A stretch of DNA of 64,000 bases from CAYFWF01 sp964346815 (GTDB lineage Bacteria; Acidobacteriota; Aminicenantia; Aminicenantales; Aminicenantaceae). The DNA lies in assembly GCA_964346815.1 (NCBI GenBank), contig CAYFWF010000007.1, forward strand, positions 1 to 64,000, written 5' to 3'. Positions within the stretch are counted from its first letter, which is position 1. The number at the start of each line of letters is the position of its first letter. Below the pieces are notes generated by a model, which made no database searches, was not told the origin of the DNA, and saw nothing but the letters and a program-made list of their open reading frames with translations. A program made the position numbers and the translations under genes. Of the stretch, positions 23,699-32,454 are shown piece after piece.

Positions 23699-24914
23699 TT
23701 TCCCCTTTGTTATTTTTTTTTATTTTACTGACAGTCAACCGGTAATTTTTTTCTTTAGTCCAGAAACTGCTCAGCTTATCCAATTCTTCTTTCTGCCAGT
23801 CTTCATTGTCCAGGATTCTTGCCAGAGCATACACATCGAGATCAGAGACCTCCTCCAGCTTTCCGATTCTTTTGAGGATTTGGATGAGCTCTTCTCGTTC
23901 GTCCGTCCCTTTACCTGGAAGTTTGGTTGATTCGTATTCCTTTACCGTGATTTTGTTTTCAGAACCGAAAACGACCTGAACCGCCTCTTTTTTACAAAAG
24001 GCGATCAGCGCCTCCTTGAGTCTCTCCAGTTTTTCATCCGCTTCTCTCCGGTGTTCATCCAGTTTCCCTTTAATTTTGACATACTCGTCCACCAACTTCA
24101 ATCCGTGATCATCGAGGTATTCGTTCTCCCTCTTTTGTTCCAGTTTTGTTCCGTGGCTCCACATCGGACAGATCAATCTGTACAGACACCAGTCGCACAG
24201 CCAGGAGACAGTTGCAGGAAATTCTTTTGAGGCTTCAATTTTCTTGATTCGAGCCAGGACCTCTTCCTTCAATTCATCCAGCTGCTCTTTTGTCCGGTAG
24301 GAATCCACCTCCTTGTCGAAAGCCAAAAAGTGCCACACCAAGCGCACTTTATTGAAATCTTTGAAATTTTTTCTGACCCAAAGGGAGTACATGGCTAACT
24401 GCCGGTCTCGGTCGAGCTCTTCCTGTTTGGGTAGACTGGAACCTGTCTTGTAGTCATGAACTTCGTAAATCCCTTCGCCCATATCCATCAGCCTGTCGAT
24501 CCGGATGTGGAACTTGTATTTTCCCTCCTCATCCAGAGAGAGAAAATCCTGGGTTTCCAGTCCGATGATTCTTCCGTTTTCGAATGGCTTATGCCGGTTG
24601 TAGTAATCGGTGAGCTGACGCTCTCCCATCTTTCGATAGTTGTCTGCTGTGTAGTCTTTCTTGACGATGATGATAGAATCCTTCCAATTTTCATCCCAGG
24701 TTCTTTTGTAATAGACTAAGAGCTTATCGAGACTCAAGAGCTTTTCAAATCGCTTATCCCGGTAGAGCTTTTCCAGCGCTTCGTGCACTCTGCTGCCGAG
24801 AAATGTCTCGATGGTGTCCTCGGCTTCCACTTTCACTCGGTCTATATAAGCGAATTTGTACTGTAGGGGGCACGTATCAAAGGTACCTATTTTCGAATGG
24901 CTGAATGTCGGCAT
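23691..24914 (-). CDS. PD-(D/E)XK nuclease with Fe-S cluster (RecB/Cas4-like)
   Basis: A 407-residue nuclease. In order: Cys15 in TFDTCPLQYKF, His44 in SRVHEALEKL, Asp140 in RIDRLMD, Glu151/Asp154/Lys156 in YEVHDYKTG, Gln172 in RQLAMYSL, then Cys240, Cys243 and Cys249 in LCDWCLYRLICPMW. The single N-terminal Cys plus three C-terminal Cys is the 4Fe-4S arrangement of AddB and Cas4 nucleases. The tail (about 255-400) is helical and of unknown function. No helicase, AddA, or Cas gene is nearby, so it is a stand-alone member of the PDDEXK_1 type. It overlaps the ARPP-1 gene. Likely roles are DNA repair or defence. Confidence 0.8.
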   Translation of the reverse strand: MPTFSHSKIGTFDTCPLQYKFAYIDRVKVEAEDTIETFLGSRVHEALEKLYRDKRFEKLLSLDKLLVYYKRTWDENWKDSIIIVKKDYTADNYRKMGERQLTDYYNRHKPFENGRIIGLETQDFLSLDEEGKYKFHIRIDRLMDMGEGIYEVHDYKTGSSLPKQEELDRDRQLAMYSLWVRKNFKDFNKVRLVWHFLAFDKEVDSYRTKEQLDELKEEVLARIKKIEASKEFPATVSWLCDWCLYRLICPMWSHGTKLEQKRENEYLDDHGLKLVDEYVKIKGKLDEHRREADEKLERLKEALIAFCKKEAVQVVFGSENKITVKEYESTKLPGKGTDEREELIQILKRIGKLEEVSDLDVYALARILDNEDWQKEELDKLSSFWTKEKNYRLTVSKIKKNNKGENG

Positions 24915-25135
24915 ACTGCAGTACCCTAAGAATACACTAGTTCATGATTTTTATCCACCCTCAGAAAAAGTAAAGAATTTCCAATCGTTTCCTCATGTTC
25001 TTATGCTATCGCGATTTTGGAATTGATTACCAGAAGAAGGAAATGTTTGTGTTATTTGAAAATTTTGGTTTATGATAGATGGAACATGAAGACAGAATGT
25101 TTGACCGGACGAGTTCACTCAGAGGGATAATTTTC

Positions 25136-26518
25136 ATGGAGAAAAATGGAACCGCGAACGGTTTGGAACGGAGACTCGGATTATTTCCTGTGACAAATAT
25201 CGTTATCGCCAATATGATCGGCGCTGGCATATTTACAACTTCGGGGCTCCTGATGACCGACTTGAAAAAGCCCCTCATTATGCTCTTTCTCTGGTTTGCA
25301 GGAGCTATCATCGCTCTTTGCGGTGCACTGAGTTATGGAGAACTCGGCGCAGCCATCCCCCGGGCGGGAGGAGAGTATGCTTTCTTGTCAAAGTTGTATC
25401 ATCCTCTTTTAGGTTTCTTGAGCGGATGGGTCTCCTTTTTTGCCGGATTTTCCGCTCCGATCGCCGCTTCTGCTATTGGATTTTCAGAGTATTTAACCAG
25501 AGCTTTTCCTGGCCTATTGTCGCTAGGGATTCTTGATAGTCCATATGAGGCCGTTATGTTGAAAAAGGCATATGCCGTATGTGTTATTTTGGTCTTTACG
25601 CTCATCCACAGCAGGGGGCTTGAGCTGGGCGCAAAAGTCCAAAATTTACTGACCCTGTTGAAGGTCCTGCTCATAGTGGGTTTGGTAGCGATCGGCTTCT
25701 CAGTCGGCAAAGGAAATTTCGACCATCTCTTTCAAGGGTCCACTTTTTCCTTTGATTTTGGGGGATGGAAGACCATGGGGCTTTCTTTGATGTGGATCAT
25801 GTTCGCTTACAGCGGATGGAATGCCTCTGCATATATTGGATCAGAGATCAAGAATCCTTCCAAAAATCTCCCTTGGTCTCTCATTCTAGGTACCGGGGTG
25901 GTGGCCGTTCTTTATCTTTCGATGAACCTTTTCTACATCTATGCCGTTCCTCCCGCTGATATGAGCGGAGTGATATCCATCGGGGGACTTGCCGTGGGGA
26001 ACTTGTTCGGCAGATCTTTGGAGAGCGTTCTCTCGGTTCTTATATCTTTTGCCTTGTTCTCTTCCCTCAGCGCATTCATCATTCTCGGGCCGCGTGTGTA
26101 TTATGCAATGGCCAGGGACAAGTATTTCTTCAGGTTCGCTTCTTATGTTCATCCCAGATTCAGAGTTCCCTCGAAGTCCATCCTTTTGCAGGGTATGATC
26201 GCAGGAGTCATGGTGCTTTTCGGAACTTTTGACCAGATTTTGACTTATATGGGCTTTTCTCTGGGGATTTTTCCTCTCCTGGCGGTTCTTGGAGTTTTCA
26301 AACTCAGGCGTTCCCACCAAAGCCCTCACAAGCTCCCTGGTTTTCCCCTGGTTCCGCTTGTCTATATTTCGATGGGTACTGCCATTTTAGCGTTGGCTTT
26401 GTTGGAAAGGCCCTTCGAGTCATCGGTAGCTATCTTGATGGTACTGATAGGAATTCCCGTTTTTCTGGTGTTTAAAAAAACAAGTTCACCCCGAAAAAAA
26501 ATGGATAATACTTTTTAG
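25136..26518 (+). CDS. APC-family amino acid permease
   Basis: A 460-residue inner-membrane transporter with about 12 hydrophobic helices. I chose ATG 25136 (MEKNGTANGLERRLG), preceded by AGAGGGAT; an ATG at 25079 lacks a ribosome site. TNIVIANMIGAGIFTTSG in helix 1 is the APC signature (the GxG unwound segment that binds the amino-acid backbone). PRAGGEYAFLSKLYHPLLGF in helix 3 and MWIMFAYSGWNASAYIGSEI in helix 6 also fit. It would import, or exchange, amino acids; the substrate is not predictable. It ends 15 bp before the convergent carboxypeptidase gene. Confidence 0.85.
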   Translation: MEKNGTANGLERRLGLFPVTNIVIANMIGAGIFTTSGLLMTDLKKPLIMLFLWFAGAIIALCGALSYGELGAAIPRAGGEYAFLSKLYHPLLGFLSGWVSFFAGFSAPIAASAIGFSEYLTRAFPGLLSLGILDSPYEAVMLKKAYAVCVILVFTLIHSRGLELGAKVQNLLTLLKVLLIVGLVAIGFSVGKGNFDHLFQGSTFSFDFGGWKTMGLSLMWIMFAYSGWNASAYIGSEIKNPSKNLPWSLILGTGVVAVLYLSMNLFYIYAVPPADMSGVISIGGLAVGNLFGRSLESVLSVLISFALFSSLSAFIILGPRVYYAMARDKYFFRFASYVHPRFRVPSKSILLQGMIAGVMVLFGTFDQILTYMGFSLGIFPLLAVLGVFKLRRSHQSPHKLPGFPLVPLVYISMGTAILALALLERPFESSVAILMVLIGIPVFLVFKKTSSPRKKMDNTF

Positions 26519-26532
26519 TCGTCCCTCAGGGT

Positions 26533-28302
26533 TTAATTAGTTTTCAAGGATATTTTCTTGGTACAGGTTCCGCCTTTTTCGGATTCGACTCTGACCGCTG
26601 CCCGGGGATTTCCTCTTCTTTCTTCGACCCTGATCATCCATTCCACTGTCTGCACCGGAGATGGCTGCAGGGATGTATGACCTGGGAGATGTCCGAGGTC
26701 TACTGTCTCCTTTCCCATGACCATCTTTGCTCCTTCGAGCGAGAGGGTAATTTTCACCGTTTTTGCCGTCTGGTTCTCTATAGCTCTTTGGGTCACATTG
26801 GTAGGAAGGAAGCCCTGGTTCTGGACGCTTGCAGATATCTTGATATAGCCCGCGTCCCCATGATCCAGTTTCACCTCGGTTATTCTCACACAGGGAGATC
26901 GAGAGACAAGGTACAGGTTCCATTTTGCGTGCTTTTCCAGGAATTCCTCGAACTCCGGACTCGGCCAGCACATCACATTGGTATAACTCTTGAAATTCGA
27001 GTTGTACACCTTCCGTACGAATCCTCCGATTTCTACTCTGCCGAGTTGTGGATGATGGTAAGGTTCCCAGTCCATAAAGATTTTGCCATCCAATTCTTCA
27101 TCATTCCAGCGCAGCATTTCGGTTTCGCTGGCTCTTTTGTCCTTGTCATAGTCGCAGAAGGGTGCTAAAGAACCCATCTCAGGAACAAAGCTAAACACCC
27201 CGTAATGGTCGTAAGCCCAGCCGATCATCACTCCCCAGATAGCCCCCTGCCGCGGAGGCCGTCCCCTGCCAAGTACTTTCCTGACAAGCTGGTTATTGAT
27301 GATTTCGGTGTATTTGCTCCCGAGCGCACCGAAGATTGTTTCATCCTCGGAATTCATTTCTTCTTCTTCCCCGGTTACAGGATTGAAATTTCGATTGGTG
27401 GGGGGGCGGTATAAAAAATTTCCAGCCATATGGTGGTTGACTATTCCAGTGACATTCCGGTGGGAAAATAAAAATTCAGCAACCGCCCTGGTCTCCGGTT
27501 CCGATAGAGGATAGCGGCCCGCGCCCCTTTGAAGATATTCCTGCTGCCAGCGGGAGGGCCAATTCCGGTTGATGTCCAAACCGCCCACACCGTCCTCGTT
27601 GTATTGACCGTCCTTATCGTTATCGATTCCCTCGGAGTAAACTCTCCATTCTCCTTTCTCTTCCTCTTTACGGCGTACCATGAGGCGAGGATCGTCCGGG
27701 GAGGTCTTCCAAGGACCCGAATCATCCTTGACTCTCATCCTGGTGATGTTGCCATCGCCATTCAGATCTTCTGGGGGGTCCTCGTCCAAAAGCCCATCAT
27801 GATCGGAATCGTGCGGGCGGACACTGCTCCGCATCCCGTCCGGGTTGGTCAGATAGTGATCTGATCCATCTGGATTGAGTTTGGGCATGACGTAGACAGT
27901 TCGGGTGTCCACCAGGTTGGTGATTTCAGGATCTTTCCCATGCTGGGTAAGGAGCGTGTGAATGGTTTTCAGACACACCTCAGTTCCCATAACCTCACTG
28001 GCGTGCAGATTCCCATCGAACCAGTAACCCGGTTTTTCTGTGCCTTTTCCTGTCTCTTGGTTGGTAATTTCCAGCACAAGCAGGTCTTTCCCCAGGTAGC
28101 TCTTTCCAATGGTGTACAGTTCAGCGAGTCTGGGAAAGGCTTCGACCATGCTTCTAAGGTAGGCAGTCACCTCACTGGAAGTGTGGTTGTGATCGAATTT
28201 CAGTTCGGGAGGATTTTCTACTCCTTTGAGGAGCATCGGGTCAGAAAGAGAGAGAAGCAGAATGCAGAAAAGGGATAGAATACGTCCTCTTTGAATCTTC
28301 AT
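26533..28302 (-). CDS. M14 zinc carboxypeptidase, secreted, with EF-hand-like insert
   Basis: A 589-residue secreted metallocarboxypeptidase. I use ATG 28302 (MKIQRGRILSLFCILLLSLS), which gives a signal peptide and has an AGGAAGCAGGG stretch upstream. Zinc ligands are H100 and E103 in NLHASEVMG and probably H291 in VNHHMAGNFLYRP; the catalytic Glu is in FSFVPEMGS. Between ligands two and three the protein carries about 90 extra residues with three calcium-loop-like motifs (DSDHDGLLDEDP, DLNGDGNITR, DNDKDGQYNEDG). The C-terminal ~150 residues are beta-rich. It trims peptides outside the cell. It follows the creatininase gene by 11 bp, and the symporter gene farther upstream, as one likely operon. 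Confidence 0.85.
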   Translation of the reverse strand: MKIQRGRILSLFCILLLSLSDPMLLKGVENPPELKFDHNHTSSEVTAYLRSMVEAFPRLAELYTIGKSYLGKDLLVLEITNQETGKGTEKPGYWFDGNLHASEVMGTEVCLKTIHTLLTQHGKDPEITNLVDTRTVYVMPKLNPDGSDHYLTNPDGMRSSVRPHDSDHDGLLDEDPPEDLNGDGNITRMRVKDDSGPWKTSPDDPRLMVRRKEEEKGEWRVYSEGIDNDKDGQYNEDGVGGLDINRNWPSRWQQEYLQRGAGRYPLSEPETRAVAEFLFSHRNVTGIVNHHMAGNFLYRPPTNRNFNPVTGEEEEMNSEDETIFGALGSKYTEIINNQLVRKVLGRGRPPRQGAIWGVMIGWAYDHYGVFSFVPEMGSLAPFCDYDKDKRASETEMLRWNDEELDGKIFMDWEPYHHPQLGRVEIGGFVRKVYNSNFKSYTNVMCWPSPEFEEFLEKHAKWNLYLVSRSPCVRITEVKLDHGDAGYIKISASVQNQGFLPTNVTQRAIENQTAKTVKITLSLEGAKMVMGKETVDLGHLPGHTSLQPSPVQTVEWMIRVEERRGNPRAAVRVESEKGGTCTKKISLKTN

Positions 28303-28313
28303 ACCCTGCTTCC

Positions 28314-29171
28314 TCACTTTTTCCATCCTTCCATCGTTTCCCAGCGTTCGATTGCCTCGAGGAATGTGCTCGCGATGTAATTGGCCTTTCGCCTGGTGTA
28401 TTCTTTGGCTTTTTCGATGTCAAAATTCAAATATCCGGCGCCTTTTTCTGGGTAGCGCGAGGTTGCCCAGGCGGGCATGAGGAAAACCCCTTCCTCGGCT
28501 CCCGCTGCCCCTACACTGTCTTTGCCGAGCTTCTCGTACATCTCCCTGTCCACCAATTCCGGGTCATAGGCCATAACAAGCGCCGCTTCCTCCATGTCTC
28601 CGTGACCTGGCTGTTGAGCCTTTGCCCCGTAAACGACATTTGTAGCATCAAAAGCGACTTTCCACCAGTCAACCACCATGAAGTGGGCACCAGTTTCCAG
28701 ATGAAGACGGGTCATCGCATTCTTTGCAGGTTCGGTGTTGCCCCCATGGCCATTGATAATCAGGATGTTTCTGAAACCCGTTCGCACAAGGTCATAGAGA
28801 ACGTCATAGATGTACTCTTCGAATATCTCTTCCCTTACTGAAATGGAGCCTGGAAACTGGGATATGCTCTGACCTGTGAAACCGTGATTTATGGGAGGAG
28901 CGATCAGGGCGTTGCATTCGTCCCATATCATTTCAGCGAAGTGGTTGGGAATGACGTTGTCCGCACCGATAGCGACAGCGCCATGGGACTCGACTGTTCC
29001 AATGGGTAAAATGATCCTGTCCGTTACCTGGGGAACGATCTCTGCCAGCCTCATCCAACAGTAATTCTGCATGTGATGGAATTTGAGATCTTTTACCTTT
29101 TCTTGGGGGAAAGAAGACACCGTTAAAGTAAAGATTGTAATAAAAACAGCCATGATTTTAAGCCTTTTCAT
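28314..29171 (-). CDS. Creatininase-family amidohydrolase, exported
   Basis: A 285-residue protein of the creatininase family, metal-dependent amidases that open lactam-type rings. Conserved blocks are ILPIGTVESHGAVAIGADN (metal-binding E and H, substrate D), IINGHGGN (metal-binding His) and QPGHGDMEEAALVMAYDP (the GHAGxxETS region). The N-terminus MKRLKIMAVFITIFTLTVSS is a signal peptide, so it acts in the periplasm, which is unusual for the family. AGGAGG precedes the ATG. It stands between the sodium:solute symporter and the M14 carboxypeptidase genes, suggesting extracytoplasmic breakdown of a cyclic or peptide-like amide followed by uptake. Confidence 0.8.
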   Translation of the reverse strand: MKRLKIMAVFITIFTLTVSSFPQEKVKDLKFHHMQNYCWMRLAEIVPQVTDRIILPIGTVESHGAVAIGADNVIPNHFAEMIWDECNALIAPPINHGFTGQSISQFPGSISVREEIFEEYIYDVLYDLVRTGFRNILIINGHGGNTEPAKNAMTRLHLETGAHFMVVDWWKVAFDATNVVYGAKAQQPGHGDMEEAALVMAYDPELVDREMYEKLGKDSVGAAGAEEGVFLMPAWATSRYPEKGAGYLNFDIEKAKEYTRRKANYIASTFLEAIERWETMEGWKK

Positions 29172-29257
29172 CCTTATACCTCCTGGTTTTTTTTAAAGTA
29201 TAATAGCGATATATCTTGGGTTTCATCCAAATCGAGAATAAAACCCGATCCCACCGC

Positions 29258-31018
29258 TTATTTGACAATCTTTTCAAATCCTCTCTTTGAAAGATCCCAG
29301 TAGATAACGCCTGCAGCCATCAAGCCGACCGACAAAAAGAATATGCCAGTGATGGTATCACCGAAGAGAAGCTTCCCCACACCAAACAAGGTTGAATAAA
29401 CGAGTACGATTCCAGCCAGCCAGGCCAAAAACAGTCCTCCATAGTTCTTATCCCCCTTCACCTCGGGAACAGCTCGAGAGATTTTTCTCCATCCTATTCC
29501 TCCAGGATGGACTCTCCGGTAAAATGTTTTCAGCCTTTCCTGCTGAGTAGGTGGGGTCAGGAAGGTTACAACCAGCCAGATGACAGTCGTTATGCTGACG
29601 ATGTAGAAGAGGGATTGGGGGAATGGAATATTCAGCCCGTATTTGATAAAGGCATAAGCCATTATCGGGGTAAGCATGGCTGCGATCTCGCTCCATGCAT
29701 TGATGCGCCACCAATACCACCGGAGAATGAGAACGAGACCGAGCCCAGCACCAGCTTCTATGATAAAGGCCCAGGCTCCGGATATCGTCTCTAAGATAGA
29801 AGTGACAGCGAGTGAGATGGCCATGAGCAAGATCGTGGTAATCCTGGAAACGAATACGAGATGTTTTTCGCCCGCACCGGGTTTGACGAAACGTTTATAA
29901 AAATCGTTGATCACGTAGGATGTTCCCCAATTAAGTTGGGTGGCGATGGTCGACATGTAAGCTGCAAAGAAGGAGGCAACCAGCATTCCTTTGAGGCCCA
30001 CAGGCAGGTAATCTCTCATAGCATAGACATAACCAAGACGTTTGGAATCAGGAGCGAGATCGGGATAAAGGACGAGAGTGGTCAATCCGACTATGATCCA
30101 AGGCCACGGCCTGACACAATAATGGGCGATGGTAAACCAGAGGGTAGAGAAAAGAGAGTGTTTTTCGTCCTTGGCTGACATCATTCGCTGGGCGACATAG
30201 CCTCCTCCACCGGGTTCGGCTCCGGGATACCAAGATGCCCACCACTGCACTCCGATGTAAGCCAGAAAGGCCGATACAGATATGGCCAGAGCCCCGCCGG
30301 CGCTCAACCCGGATTCACCTTTGCCCACAACGGGCAGTAAACGGATGGTCCACTCAGGAAGTTGGGATCTCAAACCGGATATCCCCCCTATCTGGGGAAG
30401 CTTCAGTACCATGACTGCGAGGATAACGGTTCCCGTCATGGCTAGTATGAATTGGAAAGCATCGGTCACGGCAACGCCCCAGAGACCGGAGAGGGCTGAA
30501 TAGATCGCGGTGATCACCAAAGCCAGTCCTACGTAGATCATGACCCTGTTTTCAGGGATACCGAGCATACCTTGGAGGATGGATGCCATAGCCAGGTTTA
30601 CCCATCCAATAATGATGCAGTTCATAAATATTCCCAGGTAAAGGGACCGGAATCCCCGCAAGAAGGCGGCTGACTTTCCCGAGTAGCGGACTTCTGTGAA
30701 TTCGATATCAGTCATAATGCCTGCGCGGCGCCACAACCGTGCAAAAAAGAAGACAGTCAACATACCTCCAAAGACGAAATTCCACCAGAGCCAATTTCCC
30801 GCTATCCCGTTTTTAGCTACCAGCTCTGTGATTGCTAGGGGTGTATCTGCCGCAAATGTTGTGGCCACCATCGATGTTCCGGCTAGCCACCAGGGAAGGT
30901 TTCTTCCAGAAAGGAAGAATTCCTGGATATTTCTTCCTGCTCGTTTCGTGTAGTAAATTCCAACCGCAGCACTCCCGGCGAAGTAGAGCAGGATGATCCC
31001 CCAATCCAGAAATTGCAT
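29258..31018 (-). CDS. Sodium:solute symporter family transporter
   Basis: A 586-residue inner-membrane protein of the SSS family with about 14 hydrophobic helices. It opens without a signal peptide (MQFLDWGIILLYFAGSAAVG), then RNIQEFFLSGRNLPWWLAGTSMVATTFAADTP, the conserved TM2 region, and WGVAVTDAFQFILAM further on. A promoter at 31031-31058 leaves only a few nucleotides of leader, and no Shine-Dalgarno sequence precedes the ATG, so the message may be almost leaderless. The creatininase gene follows after 86 bp. The substrate could be a sugar, a carboxylate or an amide compound. Confidence 0.85.
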   Translation of the reverse strand: MQFLDWGIILLYFAGSAAVGIYYTKRAGRNIQEFFLSGRNLPWWLAGTSMVATTFAADTPLAITELVAKNGIAGNWLWWNFVFGGMLTVFFFARLWRRAGIMTDIEFTEVRYSGKSAAFLRGFRSLYLGIFMNCIIIGWVNLAMASILQGMLGIPENRVMIYVGLALVITAIYSALSGLWGVAVTDAFQFILAMTGTVILAVMVLKLPQIGGISGLRSQLPEWTIRLLPVVGKGESGLSAGGALAISVSAFLAYIGVQWWASWYPGAEPGGGGYVAQRMMSAKDEKHSLFSTLWFTIAHYCVRPWPWIIVGLTTLVLYPDLAPDSKRLGYVYAMRDYLPVGLKGMLVASFFAAYMSTIATQLNWGTSYVINDFYKRFVKPGAGEKHLVFVSRITTILLMAISLAVTSILETISGAWAFIIEAGAGLGLVLILRWYWWRINAWSEIAAMLTPIMAYAFIKYGLNIPFPQSLFYIVSITTVIWLVVTFLTPPTQQERLKTFYRRVHPGGIGWRKISRAVPEVKGDKNYGGLFLAWLAGIVLVYSTLFGVGKLLFGDTITGIFFLSVGLMAAGVIYWDLSKRGFEKIVK

Positions 31019-31030
31019 TTCAATTCACAG

Positions 31031-31058
31031 ATTTTACCCCATTTGATACGTCTGTCAA
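31031..31058 (-). promoter_or_regulatory. Sigma-70-type promoter of the symporter operon
   Basis: On the reverse strand TTGACA (31058-31053) is followed by a 16-nt spacer and TAAAAT (31036-31031). The predicted start near 31024 lies about six bases before the ATG at 31018, so the transcript would be nearly leaderless. The divergent oxidoreductase gene starts at 31114. Confidence 0.65.
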
Positions 31059-31113
31059 GAGAAATCCCCTTCTTTCAAGTTTGCTCTTTTTATACTATAC
31101 TGATTTTTGTCAG

Positions 31114-32397
31114 ATGAGGAAGTCGATTTTTGGGTCAGGACCGGTCACCAGGCGGGATTTTCTCAAAAGGACAATCTCTGCGACAGCCGCTGTAACCATT
31201 GTTCCACGATTTGTCCTGGGCGGGCAGGGATATACTCCGCCGAGCGAGCAGCTCACACGAGCCGTTATCGGCGTAGGCAGTATGGGAAGGGCTCATCTCA
31301 ACTATGCAGGAGCCAGGCTCCTGGCCGTTTGCGATGTGGATGAAAACCATCTGAAGATCGCTCAGGATATGGCCGCCCCAGGGGTCAAGGCCTACAAGGA
31401 TTTCCGCGAGGTTCTGGAAAGGGCAGATATCGACCTCGTTCACATACCGACACCTCCCCACTGGCATGCATTGATATCTATAGCAGCTGCTGAAGCCGGT
31501 AAGGATATCTGGTGCGAGAAACCGATGACCCGGACGATCGAAGAGGGGAAAAAAGTTGTGGAAGCTGTCCAAAAAAACGGAAGGATTTTCCGCGTCAACA
31601 CATGGTTCAGGTTCGAAGGAGAATTTTATGGGCTTGGCAGCACAGTCAGGCCAGTAAAAAAAGCAGTCCGGGCAGGGCTTTTTGGCTGGCCGCTTAAGGT
31701 AACGGTCAGTGCAGCGACCGGTTTCGACTGGAAGTTTTATTGGGTCGGAGAGACCAACCTGAAACCTCAGCCTGTGCCGAGAGAATTGGACTATGAGATG
31801 TGGCTCGGTCCAGCGCCTTACAAACCCTATCATCCTCACCGCGTCCACGGGACATTCCGCGGATACTGGGATTACGATGGTGGAGGGCTGGGTGACATGG
31901 GCATGCATTATCTTGATCCTGTTCAGTACATTTTAGGCAAAGACCACACCAGTCCTGTAGAAGTCGAGGCGGATTGTCCCCAGCAGCATCCGGATGCCTG
32001 TGGAACCTGGAGGCGGATCCGGCTCAAATACGAGGATGGATGTGAAATCATCCTGGATGGGGAAGGAAGGGAAAAAAAAGTTGCCTTCATCGAGGGCCCG
32101 GAAGGAAAGCTATTCAGAGGACTGGAATCCGACATCCCTCATTTTGGAGACAAAGTGGCCTCCCTTTCCGACCCTGATCACCAGGTCACCGATTTTTTTG
32201 ACGCTGTCAGAGAGCGTAAAAAATTTGCCTTGAACGAGGAGAATTGCCACCGGTCTTGCACTCTGGTGAACTTGAGCAAGATTGCTGTCAGGCTTGGCCG
32301 ACCGCTCCGGTTCGATCCCGTTAGACAGAGATTTCTCGGTGACGAGGAAGCCAATCGTCTGGTCAGGCAACCGATGCGTACGCCGTGGCACCTCTGA
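31114..32397 (+). CDS. Tat-exported Gfo/Idh/MocA oxidoreductase
   Basis: A 427-residue NAD(P)-dependent oxidoreductase of the glucose-fructose oxidoreductase type. I start at ATG 31114. The twin-arginine signal is TRRDFLKRTISATAAVT (residues about 9-25), so the protein folds with cofactor in the cytoplasm and is exported. The Rossmann motif is AVIGVGSMGRAHL, and the catalytic-type EKP is in WCEKPMTR. The C-terminal half holds ELDYEMWLGPAP and GGGLGDMGMHYLDP, the HYxDP block of this subgroup. Such proteins often oxidise sugars at C3 or exchange hydride with a tightly held cofactor. It lies 57 bp before the HEAT/DUF1080 gene, so the two are probably co-transcribed. Confidence 0.85.
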   Translation: MRKSIFGSGPVTRRDFLKRTISATAAVTIVPRFVLGGQGYTPPSEQLTRAVIGVGSMGRAHLNYAGARLLAVCDVDENHLKIAQDMAAPGVKAYKDFREVLERADIDLVHIPTPPHWHALISIAAAEAGKDIWCEKPMTRTIEEGKKVVEAVQKNGRIFRVNTWFRFEGEFYGLGSTVRPVKKAVRAGLFGWPLKVTVSAATGFDWKFYWVGETNLKPQPVPRELDYEMWLGPAPYKPYHPHRVHGTFRGYWDYDGGGLGDMGMHYLDPVQYILGKDHTSPVEVEADCPQQHPDACGTWRRIRLKYEDGCEIILDGEGREKKVAFIEGPEGKLFRGLESDIPHFGDKVASLSDPDHQVTDFFDAVRERKKFALNEENCHRSCTLVNLSKIAVRLGRPLRFDPVRQRFLGDEEANRLVRQPMRTPWHL

Positions 32398-32454
32398 TTC
32401 GATCTCTTCTGGAGGAAGAAGAAAAGAAATAAACATATAGAGAAGAAAAAAGAG

